Of a DNA stretch of 64,000 bases, positions 32,665 to 41,075 are shown in pieces. Each line of letters begins with the position of its first letter. The stretch's first letter is position 1. Under the pieces are notes generated by a model that saw nothing but the letters and a program-made list of their open reading frames with translations, was not told where the DNA came from and ran no database searches. This DNA is from Bacteroidia bacterium (GTDB lineage: Bacteria; Bacteroidota; Bacteroidia; Bacteroidales; Paludibacteraceae): positions 186,001 through 250,000 of the forward strand of contig RZYM01000001.1 of the NCBI GenBank assembly GCA_009930305.1, in the 5' to 3' direction. A program made the position numbers and the translations under genes.

Positions 32665-34155
32665 ATGAGAAAGGGTACAATCATTCTTCTTGCAATATTC
32701 ATGGCACTGACTTTTTTAGGTTTATTGGCAGTGCAACTTAATTATTTCAGTACTTTGATAGAAATACGCCAACAGCATTTTGATGATGGAGTTAAGCGTA
32801 GCTTGTATCAAATGAGCAGAACTTTGGAAGAAGAGGAAACCTCAGAATATTTAAACGATGCTTTGCAAAAAGAAAGTGAACGTAAAACATATATACCACA
32901 AGTAGATAATGGCACGTTTTTATCTATAGATACAAATTCGAGCGTACAAGCAGTTTCTTTAAAAACTGTAAATCAAACAAATACGGTTCAAGAGTTAACA
33001 GAAAATCTGCAAAGCCGTATGAAACGTAATTATGCTCGAAAAAAAATATTGTTGAATGATGCAGCTATGCGTTGGTTGAAGGAAGCACCGGAAAAACCCA
33101 TAGAGCAACGTGTAGATATGGAGCATGCCGCGCAATTATTGCGGCAAGAATTGCTTAATAATGGTATTAATACACCATTTCATGTTATATTGTTGGATTA
33201 TTTAGGACGTCAAGTATATATTTGCTCTGATTTTGATTCTACTTGTGTATCAAATAATTATTATTCGCAGATATTATTTCCCAATGACTATAATCCTAAG
33301 ATGAATTTGATTAGAGCTTATTTCCCGGAGCGTTCTCAATATATTTTGATGAGTGTGTCTTCGTTGGCAATAACATCAATCATTATAACGCTTATGCTGT
33401 TTTGTACTTTTGTTTCAACAATTTTACTTATGTTTAAACAGAGTAAATTGTCAAAAAGCAAAACGGATTTTATGAACAATATGACGCATGAATTTAAAAC
33501 ACCTATATCCAGCATATCATTGGCATCGCAAATGTTGCAAGACGATAGCATAATTAAAACGCCTGAGGTCTTAAAAAGTATATCGAGGGTAATTAGAGAT
33601 GAGACAAAGCGTTTGAGTTTCCAAGTAGAAAAAGTTTTGCAGATTTCGTTATTGGAAAACGAAAAGTCAATAATGAAGTTTAAGGATGCTGATGTTAATA
33701 AGATTATTGATGGAGTGGTTTCTAGTTTTCGTATTAAAGTTAAAAGTACTGGTGGCACAATAAATACAGATTTAAAAGCTGCTGATTCGTGGGCAACAGT
33801 TGATGAACTGCATTTTACAAATGTCATTTTTAACTTGCTTGATAATGCTGTTAAATATTCAAAACCCGATGAGCCTTTGTATCTTATGATACAGACTTGG
33901 AATGAACTAGAGAAAGATTTGTTGTGTATTTCGGTAGAAGATAACGGAATAGGCATCAAGAAAGAACATTTAAAGAAGATTTTCGACAAATTTCACAGAG
34001 TACCAACCGGTAACGTGCATAATGTTAAAGGCTTTGGTTTGGGGCTCGCGTATGTAAAGAAAATGGTTGAAAAACATAATGGTCACATTAAAGCAGAAAG
34101 CGAGTTAGGAAAAGGAACTAAATTTATAATAACAATACCCACTTTAAAAAAGTAA
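32665..34155 (+). CDS. rprX: Sensor histidine kinase RprX
   Basis: A 496-residue kinase with two membrane helices (~residues 4-25 and ~232-255) enclosing a periplasmic sensor of about 200 residues. The cytoplasmic part has the H-box MNNMTHEFKTPISSI (phospho-accepting His near residue 274), and the N, G1 and G2 boxes of the ATPase domain (FNLLDNAVKYS, VEDNGIGIKKEHL, GFGLGLAYVKKMV). N-terminal sequence and the partner gene match the RprX/RprY system described in Bacteroides fragilis and Porphyromonas, linked to stress and tetracycline effects. No HAMP domain is obvious. Confidence 0.9.
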   Translation: MRKGTIILLAIFMALTFLGLLAVQLNYFSTLIEIRQQHFDDGVKRSLYQMSRTLEEEETSEYLNDALQKESERKTYIPQVDNGTFLSIDTNSSVQAVSLKTVNQTNTVQELTENLQSRMKRNYARKKILLNDAAMRWLKEAPEKPIEQRVDMEHAAQLLRQELLNNGINTPFHVILLDYLGRQVYICSDFDSTCVSNNYYSQILFPNDYNPKMNLIRAYFPERSQYILMSVSSLAITSIIITLMLFCTFVSTILLMFKQSKLSKSKTDFMNNMTHEFKTPISSISLASQMLQDDSIIKTPEVLKSISRVIRDETKRLSFQVEKVLQISLLENEKSIMKFKDADVNKIIDGVVSSFRIKVKSTGGTINTDLKAADSWATVDELHFTNVIFNLLDNAVKYSKPDEPLYLMIQTWNELEKDLLCISVEDNGIGIKKEHLKKIFDKFHRVPTGNVHNVKGFGLGLAYVKKMVEKHNGHIKAESELGKGTKFIITIPTLKK

Positions 34156-34159
34156 AATT

Positions 34160-34864
34160 ATGAACGACGAAAAAGTAAAGATCCTTTTATGTGAGGATGA
34201 TGAAAACTTAGGAATGTTATTACGTGAGTATCTACAGGCCAAAAGTTATGACACTGATTTACTTCCTGATGGAGATGCTGGTTATAAAGCATTCATGAAA
34301 ACAAATTACGATGTATGCGTATTTGATGTAATGATGCCTAAAAAAGACGGCTTTACTTTGGCACAGGAGATTCGTGCCGTTAATACAGAAGTACCCATCT
34401 TATTTTTGACGGCAAAGAATCTTAAAGAAGATATTATTGAAGGATTTAAAATCGGTGGTGATGACTATATCACAAAACCTTTCAGTATGGAAGAGTTATT
34501 GTTCCGTATTGAGGCTATTTTACGCCGCATCAAGAGCAAGAAGATGAAAGAAAAAGTTGTTTACAAATTAGGAAACTTTACTTTTGATTCTCAAAAACAA
34601 CAATTGATAATCAATAGTAAAACTACAAAATTGACAACTAAGGAATCTGAATTGCTTTCGTTGTTGTGCGCAAATGCTAATGATATATTAGAGCGTAATT
34701 ACACATTAAAAACAATTTGGATAGACGACAATTATTTCAATGCACGTAGTATGGATGTTTATATCACCAAATTACGTAAGTTGTTGAAAGAAGACGAGAC
34801 AGTTCAAATTATCAATATTCACGGAAAAGGATATAAACTTATTGTTCCAGAAACTGCTGAATGA
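34160..34864 (+). CDS. rprY: Response regulator RprY (OmpR/PhoB family)
   Basis: A 234-residue regulator. The receiver has the acidic pair D13-D14, the phospho-acceptor D56 (VFDVMMPKKDG), and ITKPFSMEEL with the conserved Lys. The C-terminal half is an OmpR-type winged helix (TTKESELLSLLCANANDI, SMDVYITKLRKLLKE, NIHGKGYKLIV). It follows rprX by 4 bases and its stop overlaps the start of the OmpA-family lipoprotein gene, so that gene is in the same operon and perhaps functionally linked. The receiver sequence is nearly identical in pattern to Bacteroides RprY. Confidence 0.92.
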   Translation: MNDEKVKILLCEDDENLGMLLREYLQAKSYDTDLLPDGDAGYKAFMKTNYDVCVFDVMMPKKDGFTLAQEIRAVNTEVPILFLTAKNLKEDIIEGFKIGGDDYITKPFSMEELLFRIEAILRRIKSKKMKEKVVYKLGNFTFDSQKQQLIINSKTTKLTTKESELLSLLCANANDILERNYTLKTIWIDDNYFNARSMDVYITKLRKLLKEDETVQIINIHGKGYKLIVPETAE

Positions 34865-36858
34865 TGATTAAGCGAATATTGATAGGCCTTTTAACGGTCG
34901 TTTTATTCGCTTCCTGTAGTCTTAATGCCCGAATCACCAAGGCGGATAAAAAGTTCGCCTTGGGTGAGTATTATCGTGCTGCTGAAATGTATCGCAGCAT
35001 ATATCCGAATATACCGACTAAAAAGCGAGTTCTAAAAGCGGATGTAGCGTATAAAATGGGCAATGCTTATCGGATTGTCGAAAACAATAAACGTGCCGAA
35101 ACTGCATTTAAAAATGCTATAAGATATGGATGCAAGGATAGCTTGCTGACATATTATTACGCCGAAGTATTACGTCGTAATGGTAAATACAACGAAGCAA
35201 TTAAGATGTATTACCAATACGAACAAATGCGGCCGGGTGATGTTTTGGCAAAAAACGGAATAGAATCTTGCGAGAAAGCAATTGCCGATTGGAAAAAAAT
35301 CACTGCTTACGAGGTTGTAAAAGATCCTATATTTAATTCCAGGTATTCGGAATTTTGTCCTGCCTTCGCATCCGCCGATGGCGATGTACTATATTTTAAT
35401 TCTACACGAGTTGCACGCGGTGTAAAAAAAACAAAGACTAGTAGAATAACCGGTCAGCGCAATAACGATATTTATTCTTCTAAAACAAATGCTCAGGGTA
35501 AGTGGGAGTCACCAAATCCTATAGAAGGGGAGATAAATACTGAGTTTGATGAGGGCACTTGCTCTTTTTCGGCTGATGGTCAGGAAATGTACTATACTCT
35601 TAGTAAAGTAGTAAAAGGTGAGACATTGGGAGCTGCCATTTATATGTGTAAACGTAATGGCGGAGCATGGTCTGAACCGCAAAAACTTCAAATTTTAAAA
35701 GATTCAAGTATAACTACTGCTCATCCTGCTTTATCGCCGGATGGTGCATATTTATATTTTGTTTCTGACATGGATGGAGGTTTCGGAGGAAGAGATATTT
35801 GGCGTGTTGCTAAGACCGCCGAAGGATGGGACGTACCCGAAAATTTAGGACCTACAATTAATACCAAAGGTGAAGAAGTGTTTCCCTGTTTCCGTGCTGA
35901 TGGAGTAATGTATTTCTCTTCAGACGGACATCCTGGTTTAGGAGGGCTTGATATTTTTGCAGCTTTTAAAAAACCAAAAGCTAAAGTTTTTGATGCAGAT
36001 GAATGGGACGTAGTTAATCTTTTACAGCCTATAAATTCAAATTTCGATGATTTTGGAATAAGTTTTGCCGGAAAACAAGATTGGGGATTCTTTTCTTCAA
36101 ATAGGAACGACCGCAAAGGTTATGATCATATATATAAATTTTCAAAACCTGTTTTGAATTTTTCGGTTGTAGGTGTAATTACAGATTCGAAAGGTGAGAA
36201 CTTGGGTGATGCTCGTGTGAGAATAGTCGGTAATGATGGTTCTATAGCAAGCATCCAGACCAAAAAGAACGGTTCTTATACTGCATCTCTTAATAAAAAT
36301 ACTAAGTATGTGCTTTTAGCTACTTGCAGGGGCTTTTTAAACAGCAAGAAAAATCTTGATGTGGAAGATATGGAAAAGAGTCAAAATTTCACTCTGGATT
36401 TTCTGCTTAATTCTATAAGTAAACCGGTTAAAATGAATAATATATTCTTTAAATTCGGTTCCGCAGAGTTGACTCCAGAATCATCTGCCGGTCTTGACGA
36501 ATTAGTTGAACTTCTAAAAGACAATCCTAATATCACTATTGAGATTGGTGCACATACAGACTTTGTCGGCTCTGATGAATCAAACTTGTTGTTGTCTGGT
36601 CAAAGAGCAAAATCGGTTGTTGATTATCTTACAGCAAAAGGCATTGACAAAGACAGGCTGACTTCAAAAGGATATGGAGAGACTGTACCTGTTGTACCTG
36701 ATATGGTACTTGTTAAGCAATATCGTTTCTTAAAAGTTAATACTCCTTTGGATAGCGAGTTTATCGAAGGTTTAAAATCAGAACAACAAGAAATAGCTAA
36801 TCAAATAAATCGGCGTACTGAGTTTAAAGTTCTAAAGACTACTTACAAAATGTATTAA
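34861..36858 (+). CDS. OmpA-family lipoprotein with TPR, WD40-like propeller and carboxypeptidase-regulatory domain (PorE-like)
   Basis: A 665-residue lipoprotein: signal ending VLFASC with the lipid-modified Cys at 19. In order: TPR-like repeats (~25-135), a PD40/WD40-like beta-propeller (~160-430, repeats such as DVLYFNSTR, GAYLYFVSDMDGGFGGRDIW, GVMYFSSDGHPGLGGLDIF), a carboxypeptidase-regulatory-like Ig domain (~435-510) and a C-terminal OmpA peptidoglycan-binding domain (NIFFKFGSAELTPES, GHTD-type GAHTD, LSGQRAKSVVDYL, RLTSKGYGE). This is the architecture of PorE (PG1058) of the Porphyromonas type IX secretion system, but related proteins also occur without it. Two ATGs overlap at 34861 and 34864; either fits. 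Confidence 0.85.
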   Translation: MMIKRILIGLLTVVLFASCSLNARITKADKKFALGEYYRAAEMYRSIYPNIPTKKRVLKADVAYKMGNAYRIVENNKRAETAFKNAIRYGCKDSLLTYYYAEVLRRNGKYNEAIKMYYQYEQMRPGDVLAKNGIESCEKAIADWKKITAYEVVKDPIFNSRYSEFCPAFASADGDVLYFNSTRVARGVKKTKTSRITGQRNNDIYSSKTNAQGKWESPNPIEGEINTEFDEGTCSFSADGQEMYYTLSKVVKGETLGAAIYMCKRNGGAWSEPQKLQILKDSSITTAHPALSPDGAYLYFVSDMDGGFGGRDIWRVAKTAEGWDVPENLGPTINTKGEEVFPCFRADGVMYFSSDGHPGLGGLDIFAAFKKPKAKVFDADEWDVVNLLQPINSNFDDFGISFAGKQDWGFFSSNRNDRKGYDHIYKFSKPVLNFSVVGVITDSKGENLGDARVRIVGNDGSIASIQTKKNGSYTASLNKNTKYVLLATCRGFLNSKKNLDVEDMEKSQNFTLDFLLNSISKPVKMNNIFFKFGSAELTPESSAGLDELVELLKDNPNITIEIGAHTDFVGSDESNLLLSGQRAKSVVDYLTAKGIDKDRLTSKGYGETVPVVPDMVLVKQYRFLKVNTPLDSEFIEGLKSEQQEIANQINRRTEFKVLKTTYKMY

Positions 36859-36864
36859 AATTCG

Positions 36865-36872
36865 TATCTTTG
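36865..36872 (+). promoter_or_regulatory. thyA promoter -7 element
   Basis: TATCTTTG fits TAnnTTTG and lies 25 bases before the thyA ATG. No -33 TTTG at normal spacing. Confidence 0.55.
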
Positions 36873-36897
36873 TTTCGACCTCTATAACATTTAATCT

Positions 36898-37692
36898 ATG
36901 AAACAGTATTTGGATTTGTTGAATCGTGTAATGAACGAAGGAGTGCGTAAGGAAGATCGTACCGGAACAGGTACAATAAGTGTTTTCGGACACCAGATGC
37001 GTTTTAATATGGCAGATGGATTTCCTACGGTAACGACAAAGAAATTACATCTTAAGTCAATTATTTACGAATTACTATGGTTCTTAAATGGCGATACTAA
37101 TGTTAAGTATCTGCAAGAGCATGGTGTTAGAATTTGGAATGAATGGGCTGATGCTGATGGGGACTTAGGTCACATATATGGTTATCAATGGAGGTCATGG
37201 CCTGATTATAATGGAGGTCATATAGATCAGATTAAAGAAACGGTTGAAACAATTAAAAATAATCCGGATTCAAGACGTATAATAGTAAGTGCTTGGAATG
37301 TAGCTGATATTCCGAATATGAATTTACCGCCGTGTCATGCCTTTTTTCAGTTTTATGTAGCTGATGGTAAGTTAAGTCTTCAATTGTATCAACGCAGTGC
37401 AGACATTTTCTTAGGGGTCCCATTTAATATTGCATCATATTCTTTATTGTTGCTTATGATGGCTCAGGTTTGCGGTTTGGAGCCTGGTGATTTTGTGCAT
37501 ACATTTGGAGATGCTCATATATACCTGAATCATATTGATCAGGTAAAATTGCAATTATCTCGTGAACCACGTGAATTGCCTATAATGAAGGTCAATCCTG
37601 ATGTAAAAGATATCTTCGGTTTTCATTATGAAGATTTTGAACTGGTTAATTATAATCCACATCCTCATATTGCAGGTGCAGTATCTGTATAG
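36898..37692 (+). CDS. thyA: Thymidylate synthase
   Basis: Methylates dUMP to dTMP with methylene-tetrahydrofolate, producing dihydrofolate that FolA, encoded just downstream, reduces. The 264-residue protein has [18 protein letters not shown], the active-site Cys in [13 protein letters not shown] (near residue 146), the RRIIVSAWN phosphate site, and [17 protein letters not shown] at the end. All residues expected of a working enzyme are present. A dispersed micro-ORF element begins three bases after the stop. Confidence 0.97.
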   Translation: MKQYLDLLNRVMNEGVRKEDRTGTGTISVFGHQMRFNMADGFPTVTTKKLHLKSIIYELLWFLNGDTNVKYLQEHGVRIWNEWADADGDLGHIYGYQWRSWPDYNGGHIDQIKETVETIKNNPDSRRIIVSAWNVADIPNMNLPPCHAFFQFYVADGKLSLQLYQRSADIFLGVPFNIASYSLLLLMMAQVCGLEPGDFVHTFGDAHIYLNHIDQVKLQLSREPRELPIMKVNPDVKDIFGFHYEDFELVNYNPHPHIAGAVSV

Positions 37693-37694
37693 CT

Positions 37695-37815
37695 TATAAA
37701 AAACAAAAGGCACTCACGCCTGAGTACCTATTTGTTAACCTTAAAATCAAATACTATGAAAAAATCACACTGCAAAAATACTGAGCTTTTATGTTGTAGA
37801 ACATATAATTACGTT
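37695..37815 (+). repeat. Dispersed hairpin/micro-ORF element, copy B
   Basis: Second copy of the element at 15217-15338, here between thyA and folA. The hairpin arms (37708-37729) are identical to copy A, including the C-A mismatch; only the loop differs (CGCC for CGCT). The next ~45 bases through the ATG have one change (TTTGTTAACC). The tail CATATAATTACGTT is shared. The hairpin could end the thyA transcript, while the rest would be in or just upstream of the folA leader. Confidence 0.8.
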
Positions 37816-37821
37816 AAATAA
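37756..37821 (+). CDS. Putative micro-ORF, 21-residue Cys-containing peptide (copy B)
   Basis: Starts MKKSHCKNTE and ends YNYVK before TAA, with Cys at 6, 13 and 14. It shares its initiation region and first residues (MKKSxCK) with the copy at 15278, then diverges. The stop lies 7 bases before the folA ATG, so coupled translation with folA is possible. Confidence 0.4.
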   Translation: MKKSHCKNTELLCCRTYNYVK

Positions 37822-37828
37822 TTAGAAT

Positions 37829-38320
37829 ATGCCAAATTTGATTTTGATAGTTGCAATGGATGAAATGCAAGGAATAGGAAATAAAGGCCAGTTGCTCTGT
37901 TACTTACCTAATGATTTAAAGCATTTCAAGCAATTAACTACAGGACATACTGTAATTATGGGGCGTAAAACCTATGATTCTTTACCCAATGGAGCGTTGC
38001 CAAATAGACGTAATATTGTAATTTCTCGTCAAAAAGATTTAAGAATTGCGAAATGTGATGTGGTTGATTCTTTAGATAGCGCATTCGCTCTTTGTTCATC
38101 GGATGAAGAAGTATTTGTAATCGGAGGTGCTTCAATCTATTCTCAGTCACTTGCGCATGCCAATCGTCTTGAACTGACTAAAATAGATGGTCGCTTTGAA
38201 TCAGACGTGTTTTTCCCTAGTATTGATAAACAAATTTGGAGGTGCGAAAAAGAGGAAAAACATTCGGCGGACGATAAGCACAAATACTCATATTCTTTCG
38301 TAACATACCTGCGAAAGTAA
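37829..38320 (+). CDS. folA: Dihydrofolate reductase
   Basis: Reduces dihydrofolate to tetrahydrofolate with NADPH; the trimethoprim target. The 163-residue protein has the usual LILIVAMDEMQGIGNKGQLLCYLPNDLKHFKQLT (in part) with the active-site acid in LPNDLKHFK, VIMGRKTYDSLPNGALPNRRNIVISR (in part) and VFVIGGASIYSQSL, the cofactor GG motif. It completes the dTMP cycle with thyA upstream. The family's first catalytic-loop Trp is replaced here (QLLCYLP for the common LPWHLP), a feature shared by many Bacteroidetes DHFRs as far as I recall. Confidence 0.95.
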   Translation: MPNLILIVAMDEMQGIGNKGQLLCYLPNDLKHFKQLTTGHTVIMGRKTYDSLPNGALPNRRNIVISRQKDLRIAKCDVVDSLDSAFALCSSDEEVFVIGGASIYSQSLAHANRLELTKIDGRFESDVFFPSIDKQIWRCEKEEKHSADDKHKYSYSFVTYLRK

Positions 38321-38390
38321 AATCTTTCAACAATCAGCGTTTTTTTATTTTTTTCTTATTAATGTACGCGGTAATTGTCGTTACATTTTG

Positions 38391-38398
38391 TAGCTTTG
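38391..38398 (+). promoter_or_regulatory. purH promoter -7 element
   Basis: TAGCTTTG fits TAnnTTTG, about 33 bases before the purH ATG. The nearest TTG upstream is only 13 bases away, so the -33 element is not defined. Confidence 0.5.
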
Positions 38399-38430
38399 CA
38401 AGGCTTTAATCCCAAACCGACATATCCGCC

Positions 38431-39951
38431 ATGGAACAGAAAAAAATTAAAACTGCCCTTGTATCCGTTTACCACAAGGAAAACTTAGACAAAATCATTC
38501 TGAAATTACATTCAGAAGGAGTAAAATTACTTTCAACAGGTGGAACCCAATCATTTATAGAATCGTTGGATGTTCCGTGTCAAGCTGTTGAACACTTGAC
38601 AGGCTATCCTTCAATCTTAGGAGGCCGAGTAAAAACTCTTCATCCTAAAGTATTTGGGGGTATTTTGGGACGTCGTAATGTAGCGGAAGATTTAGAGCAA
38701 ATGTCTAAATACGAAATTCCTGAAATTGACCTTGTGATTGTTGACTTGTATCCATTTGAAGCAACTGTTGCTTCAGGAGCTTCTGAAGAAGATATTATTG
38801 AAAAAATTGACATCGGCGGTATCTCTCTTATTAGAGCTGCTGCTAAGAATTTTGATGATGTAATAATCGTAGCATCTCAGAATCAATATGCTCCGCTAAT
38901 AGATTTGTTAGAGGAAAATGGTGCAAACAGTACTTTGGAGCAACGCAAATTCTTTGCTAAAGAGGCATTCGCAGTATCATCTTTGTATGATTCAGCTATT
39001 TTCAATTATTTCGATGGTGATGCTCAGTCGTCTTTCAGATATGCAAAAGATGATATCAAATCATTGCGTTACGGAGAAAATCCTCATCAAAAAGGTTTTT
39101 TCTATGGTAATTTCGATGAAATGTTCGAGCAATTACAAGGAAAGGAGATATCATACAATAATCTGCTTGACATTGATGCAGCAGTTAATTTAATTGCTGA
39201 TTTTGACGAAACTACATTTGCAATATTAAAACATAACAATGCCTGTGGAATCGCATCTCGCAGTTCTCTTTTAGAGGCTTGGAAAGATGCTTTAGCCAGT
39301 GATCCTGTTTCCGCTTTTGGTGGTGTACTAATAACAAACAAACCGATTGATAAAACTACGGCTGAAGAAATTAACAAAATATTCTTCGAAGTAATTATAG
39401 CACCGGATTATGATATGGATGCTTTGGAAATATTGTCTCAGAAGAAAAATCGTATTATTCTTATTCAAAAAGAGACAAAAATTCCAATAAAGCAATTCCG
39501 TTCTGTTTTAAATGGCTTATTATCTCAGGATCGTGATATTAGTGTAGAGACTGAAAAGGATTTTAAACAAGTAACAACCAAACAGCCGAGCAAAGATGAG
39601 ATTGAAGATATGATTTTTGCAAATAAAGTTGTAAAACATTCAAAATCTAATGCTATTGTTCTTGCTAAAAATAAACAATTATGTGCTAGTGGTATAGGTC
39701 AGACATCAAGAGTCGATTCTTTACGTCAGGCTATAGAAAAAGCGGGCACATTCAATATGGATTTACATGGTGCAGTTATGGCATCTGATGCTTTCTTCCC
39801 ATTTCCCGATTGCGTAGAAATTGCTTACAATGCAGGTATCACAGCAGTAGTTCAGCCTGGAGGATCAATTAAAGATCAATTGACAATTGATTTTTGTGAG
39901 AATAATGGAATAGCAATGGTGACAACAGGAGTTAGGCACTTTAAACATTAA
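38431..39951 (+). CDS. purH: Bifunctional AICAR formyltransferase / IMP cyclohydrolase
   Basis: Catalyses the last two steps of IMP synthesis. The 506-residue protein has an N-terminal IMP cyclohydrolase domain (LLSTGGTQSFIESL, GGRVKTLHPKVFGGIL, VDLYPFEATV, EKIDIGGISLIRAAAKN) and a C-terminal formyltransferase domain (LRYGENPHQKG, FAILKHNNACGIA with the catalytic Lys-His, DPVSAFGGVL, SDAFFPFPD, VVQPGGSIKDQ). It is intact and precedes mreB, the usual Bacteroidales gene order. Confidence 0.97.
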   Translation: MEQKKIKTALVSVYHKENLDKIILKLHSEGVKLLSTGGTQSFIESLDVPCQAVEHLTGYPSILGGRVKTLHPKVFGGILGRRNVAEDLEQMSKYEIPEIDLVIVDLYPFEATVASGASEEDIIEKIDIGGISLIRAAAKNFDDVIIVASQNQYAPLIDLLEENGANSTLEQRKFFAKEAFAVSSLYDSAIFNYFDGDAQSSFRYAKDDIKSLRYGENPHQKGFFYGNFDEMFEQLQGKEISYNNLLDIDAAVNLIADFDETTFAILKHNNACGIASRSSLLEAWKDALASDPVSAFGGVLITNKPIDKTTAEEINKIFFEVIIAPDYDMDALEILSQKKNRIILIQKETKIPIKQFRSVLNGLLSQDRDISVETEKDFKQVTTKQPSKDEIEDMIFANKVVKHSKSNAIVLAKNKQLCASGIGQTSRVDSLRQAIEKAGTFNMDLHGAVMASDAFFPFPDCVEIAYNAGITAVVQPGGSIKDQLTIDFCENNGIAMVTTGVRHFKH

Positions 39952-39992
39952 GAGATTTTTGAAATTGTATTAAATAAATTATTTAGAATAAG

Positions 39993-41018
39993 ATGGGATT
40001 ATTTTCATTTACACAAGAAATCGCCATGGATCTTGGAACGGCGAATACGATTATTATTCAAAACGGGAAAATCGTATTAGATGAACCATCAATAGTAGCT
40101 CTCGACAAGCGGACTGATAAATTGGTTGCTATTGGTAAACAAGCTCGTCAGATGCAAGGAAAGGAGCATGATCATATCCGCACAGTACGTCCTCTAAGGG
40201 ATGGCGTTATTGCAGACTTCTATGCTGCCGAAATGATGATTCGCGGTATGATTAAAATGATAAGTTCGAAGAATAGTTTCTTCTCACCATCATTAAAAAT
40301 GGTTGTAGGTATTCCTTCCGGAATTACTGAGGTAGAAATGCGTGCTGTACGAGATTCTTCTGAGCATGCCGGGGGCCGTGATATTTACATGGTTTTTGAA
40401 CCAATGGCTTCAGCTATGGGTATCGGAATTGATGTTGAAGCACCTGAAGGCAACATGATAGTTGATATAGGTGGTGGTACAACAGAAATTGCTGTTATCT
40501 CATTAGGAGGTTTGGTTTGTAATCGTTCAATTCGTATCGCAGGTGATGATTTAACTGCCGATATTCAAGAATACATGGGCAGAATGCACAATATTAAAGT
40601 AGGTGAGCGTACTGCGGAATTGATTAAAATCAATGTTGGTTCAGCTTTAACCGAACTTAGTGATGAGGAAGCTCCGGAAGATTATATAGTTCATGGTCCA
40701 AATCGTATGACAGCCTTGCCAATGGAAGTACCTGTTTCTTATCAGGAGATCGCACATTGTTTGGATAAATCCATTTCAAAAATGGAAACAGCTATATTGA
40801 GTGCTTTAGAGCAAACACCTCCGGAATTGTATGCAGATGTCGTACGAAATGGTATTTTCTTGTCAGGTGGCGGTGCTTTGTTACGCGGTTTAAGCAAGCG
40901 TTTGTACGATAAAATGAATATTCAATTTCACATAGCAGATGATCCATTACATGCAGTAGCACGCGGAACAGGTCTTGCTCTTAAGAATGTCGATAATTAT
41001 TCGTTCTTGATGCGTTAA
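39993..41018 (+). CDS. mreB: Rod shape-determining protein MreB
   Basis: Actin homologue that polymerises under the inner membrane and directs lateral wall synthesis. The 341-residue protein has the phosphate-1 motif MDLGTANTIIIQNG (residues 12-25), VGIPSGITEVEMRAVRDS, the phosphate-2 motif VDIGGGTTEIAVISLGG (near 158) and the adenosine motif GIFLSGGGALLRGL (near 288). Its N-terminus MGLFSFTQEIAMDLG contains the short amphipathic membrane anchor. First gene of the mreBCD-mrdA-rodA cluster. A strong hairpin separates it from mreC. Confidence 0.97.
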   Translation: MGLFSFTQEIAMDLGTANTIIIQNGKIVLDEPSIVALDKRTDKLVAIGKQARQMQGKEHDHIRTVRPLRDGVIADFYAAEMMIRGMIKMISSKNSFFSPSLKMVVGIPSGITEVEMRAVRDSSEHAGGRDIYMVFEPMASAMGIGIDVEAPEGNMIVDIGGGTTEIAVISLGGLVCNRSIRIAGDDLTADIQEYMGRMHNIKVGERTAELIKINVGSALTELSDEEAPEDYIVHGPNRMTALPMEVPVSYQEIAHCLDKSISKMETAILSALEQTPPELYADVVRNGIFLSGGGALLRGLSKRLYDKMNIQFHIADDPLHAVARGTGLALKNVDNYSFLMR

Positions 41019-41033
41019 TAAATTTATGAACAC

Positions 41034-41062
41034 AGCCGCCGGTTCCATAATCGGCGGCTTCT
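41034..41062 (+). terminator. GC-rich hairpin between mreB and mreC
   Basis: AGCCGCCG (41034-41041) pairs with CGGCGGCT (41052-41059) around a 10-base loop, followed by only a short T-rich stretch (TCTTG). In such an AT-rich region this 8-bp GC stem stands out. It may partly terminate after mreB or protect its mRNA 3' end, giving more MreB than MreC and MreD (inference). Confidence 0.6.
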
Positions 41063-41075
41063 TGTACATAATCAA

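Noticed and set aside
33336-33989. Minus-strand frame of 217 codons inside rprX
   Set aside because: It is the complement of the kinase core, whose H, N, G1 and G2 boxes are clear.
37561-37585. A further CACGTG-containing site in thyA, possible third parS
   Set aside because: The flanks (GAACCACGTGAATT) do not form the required inverted repeat, and it lies in a conserved coding region.
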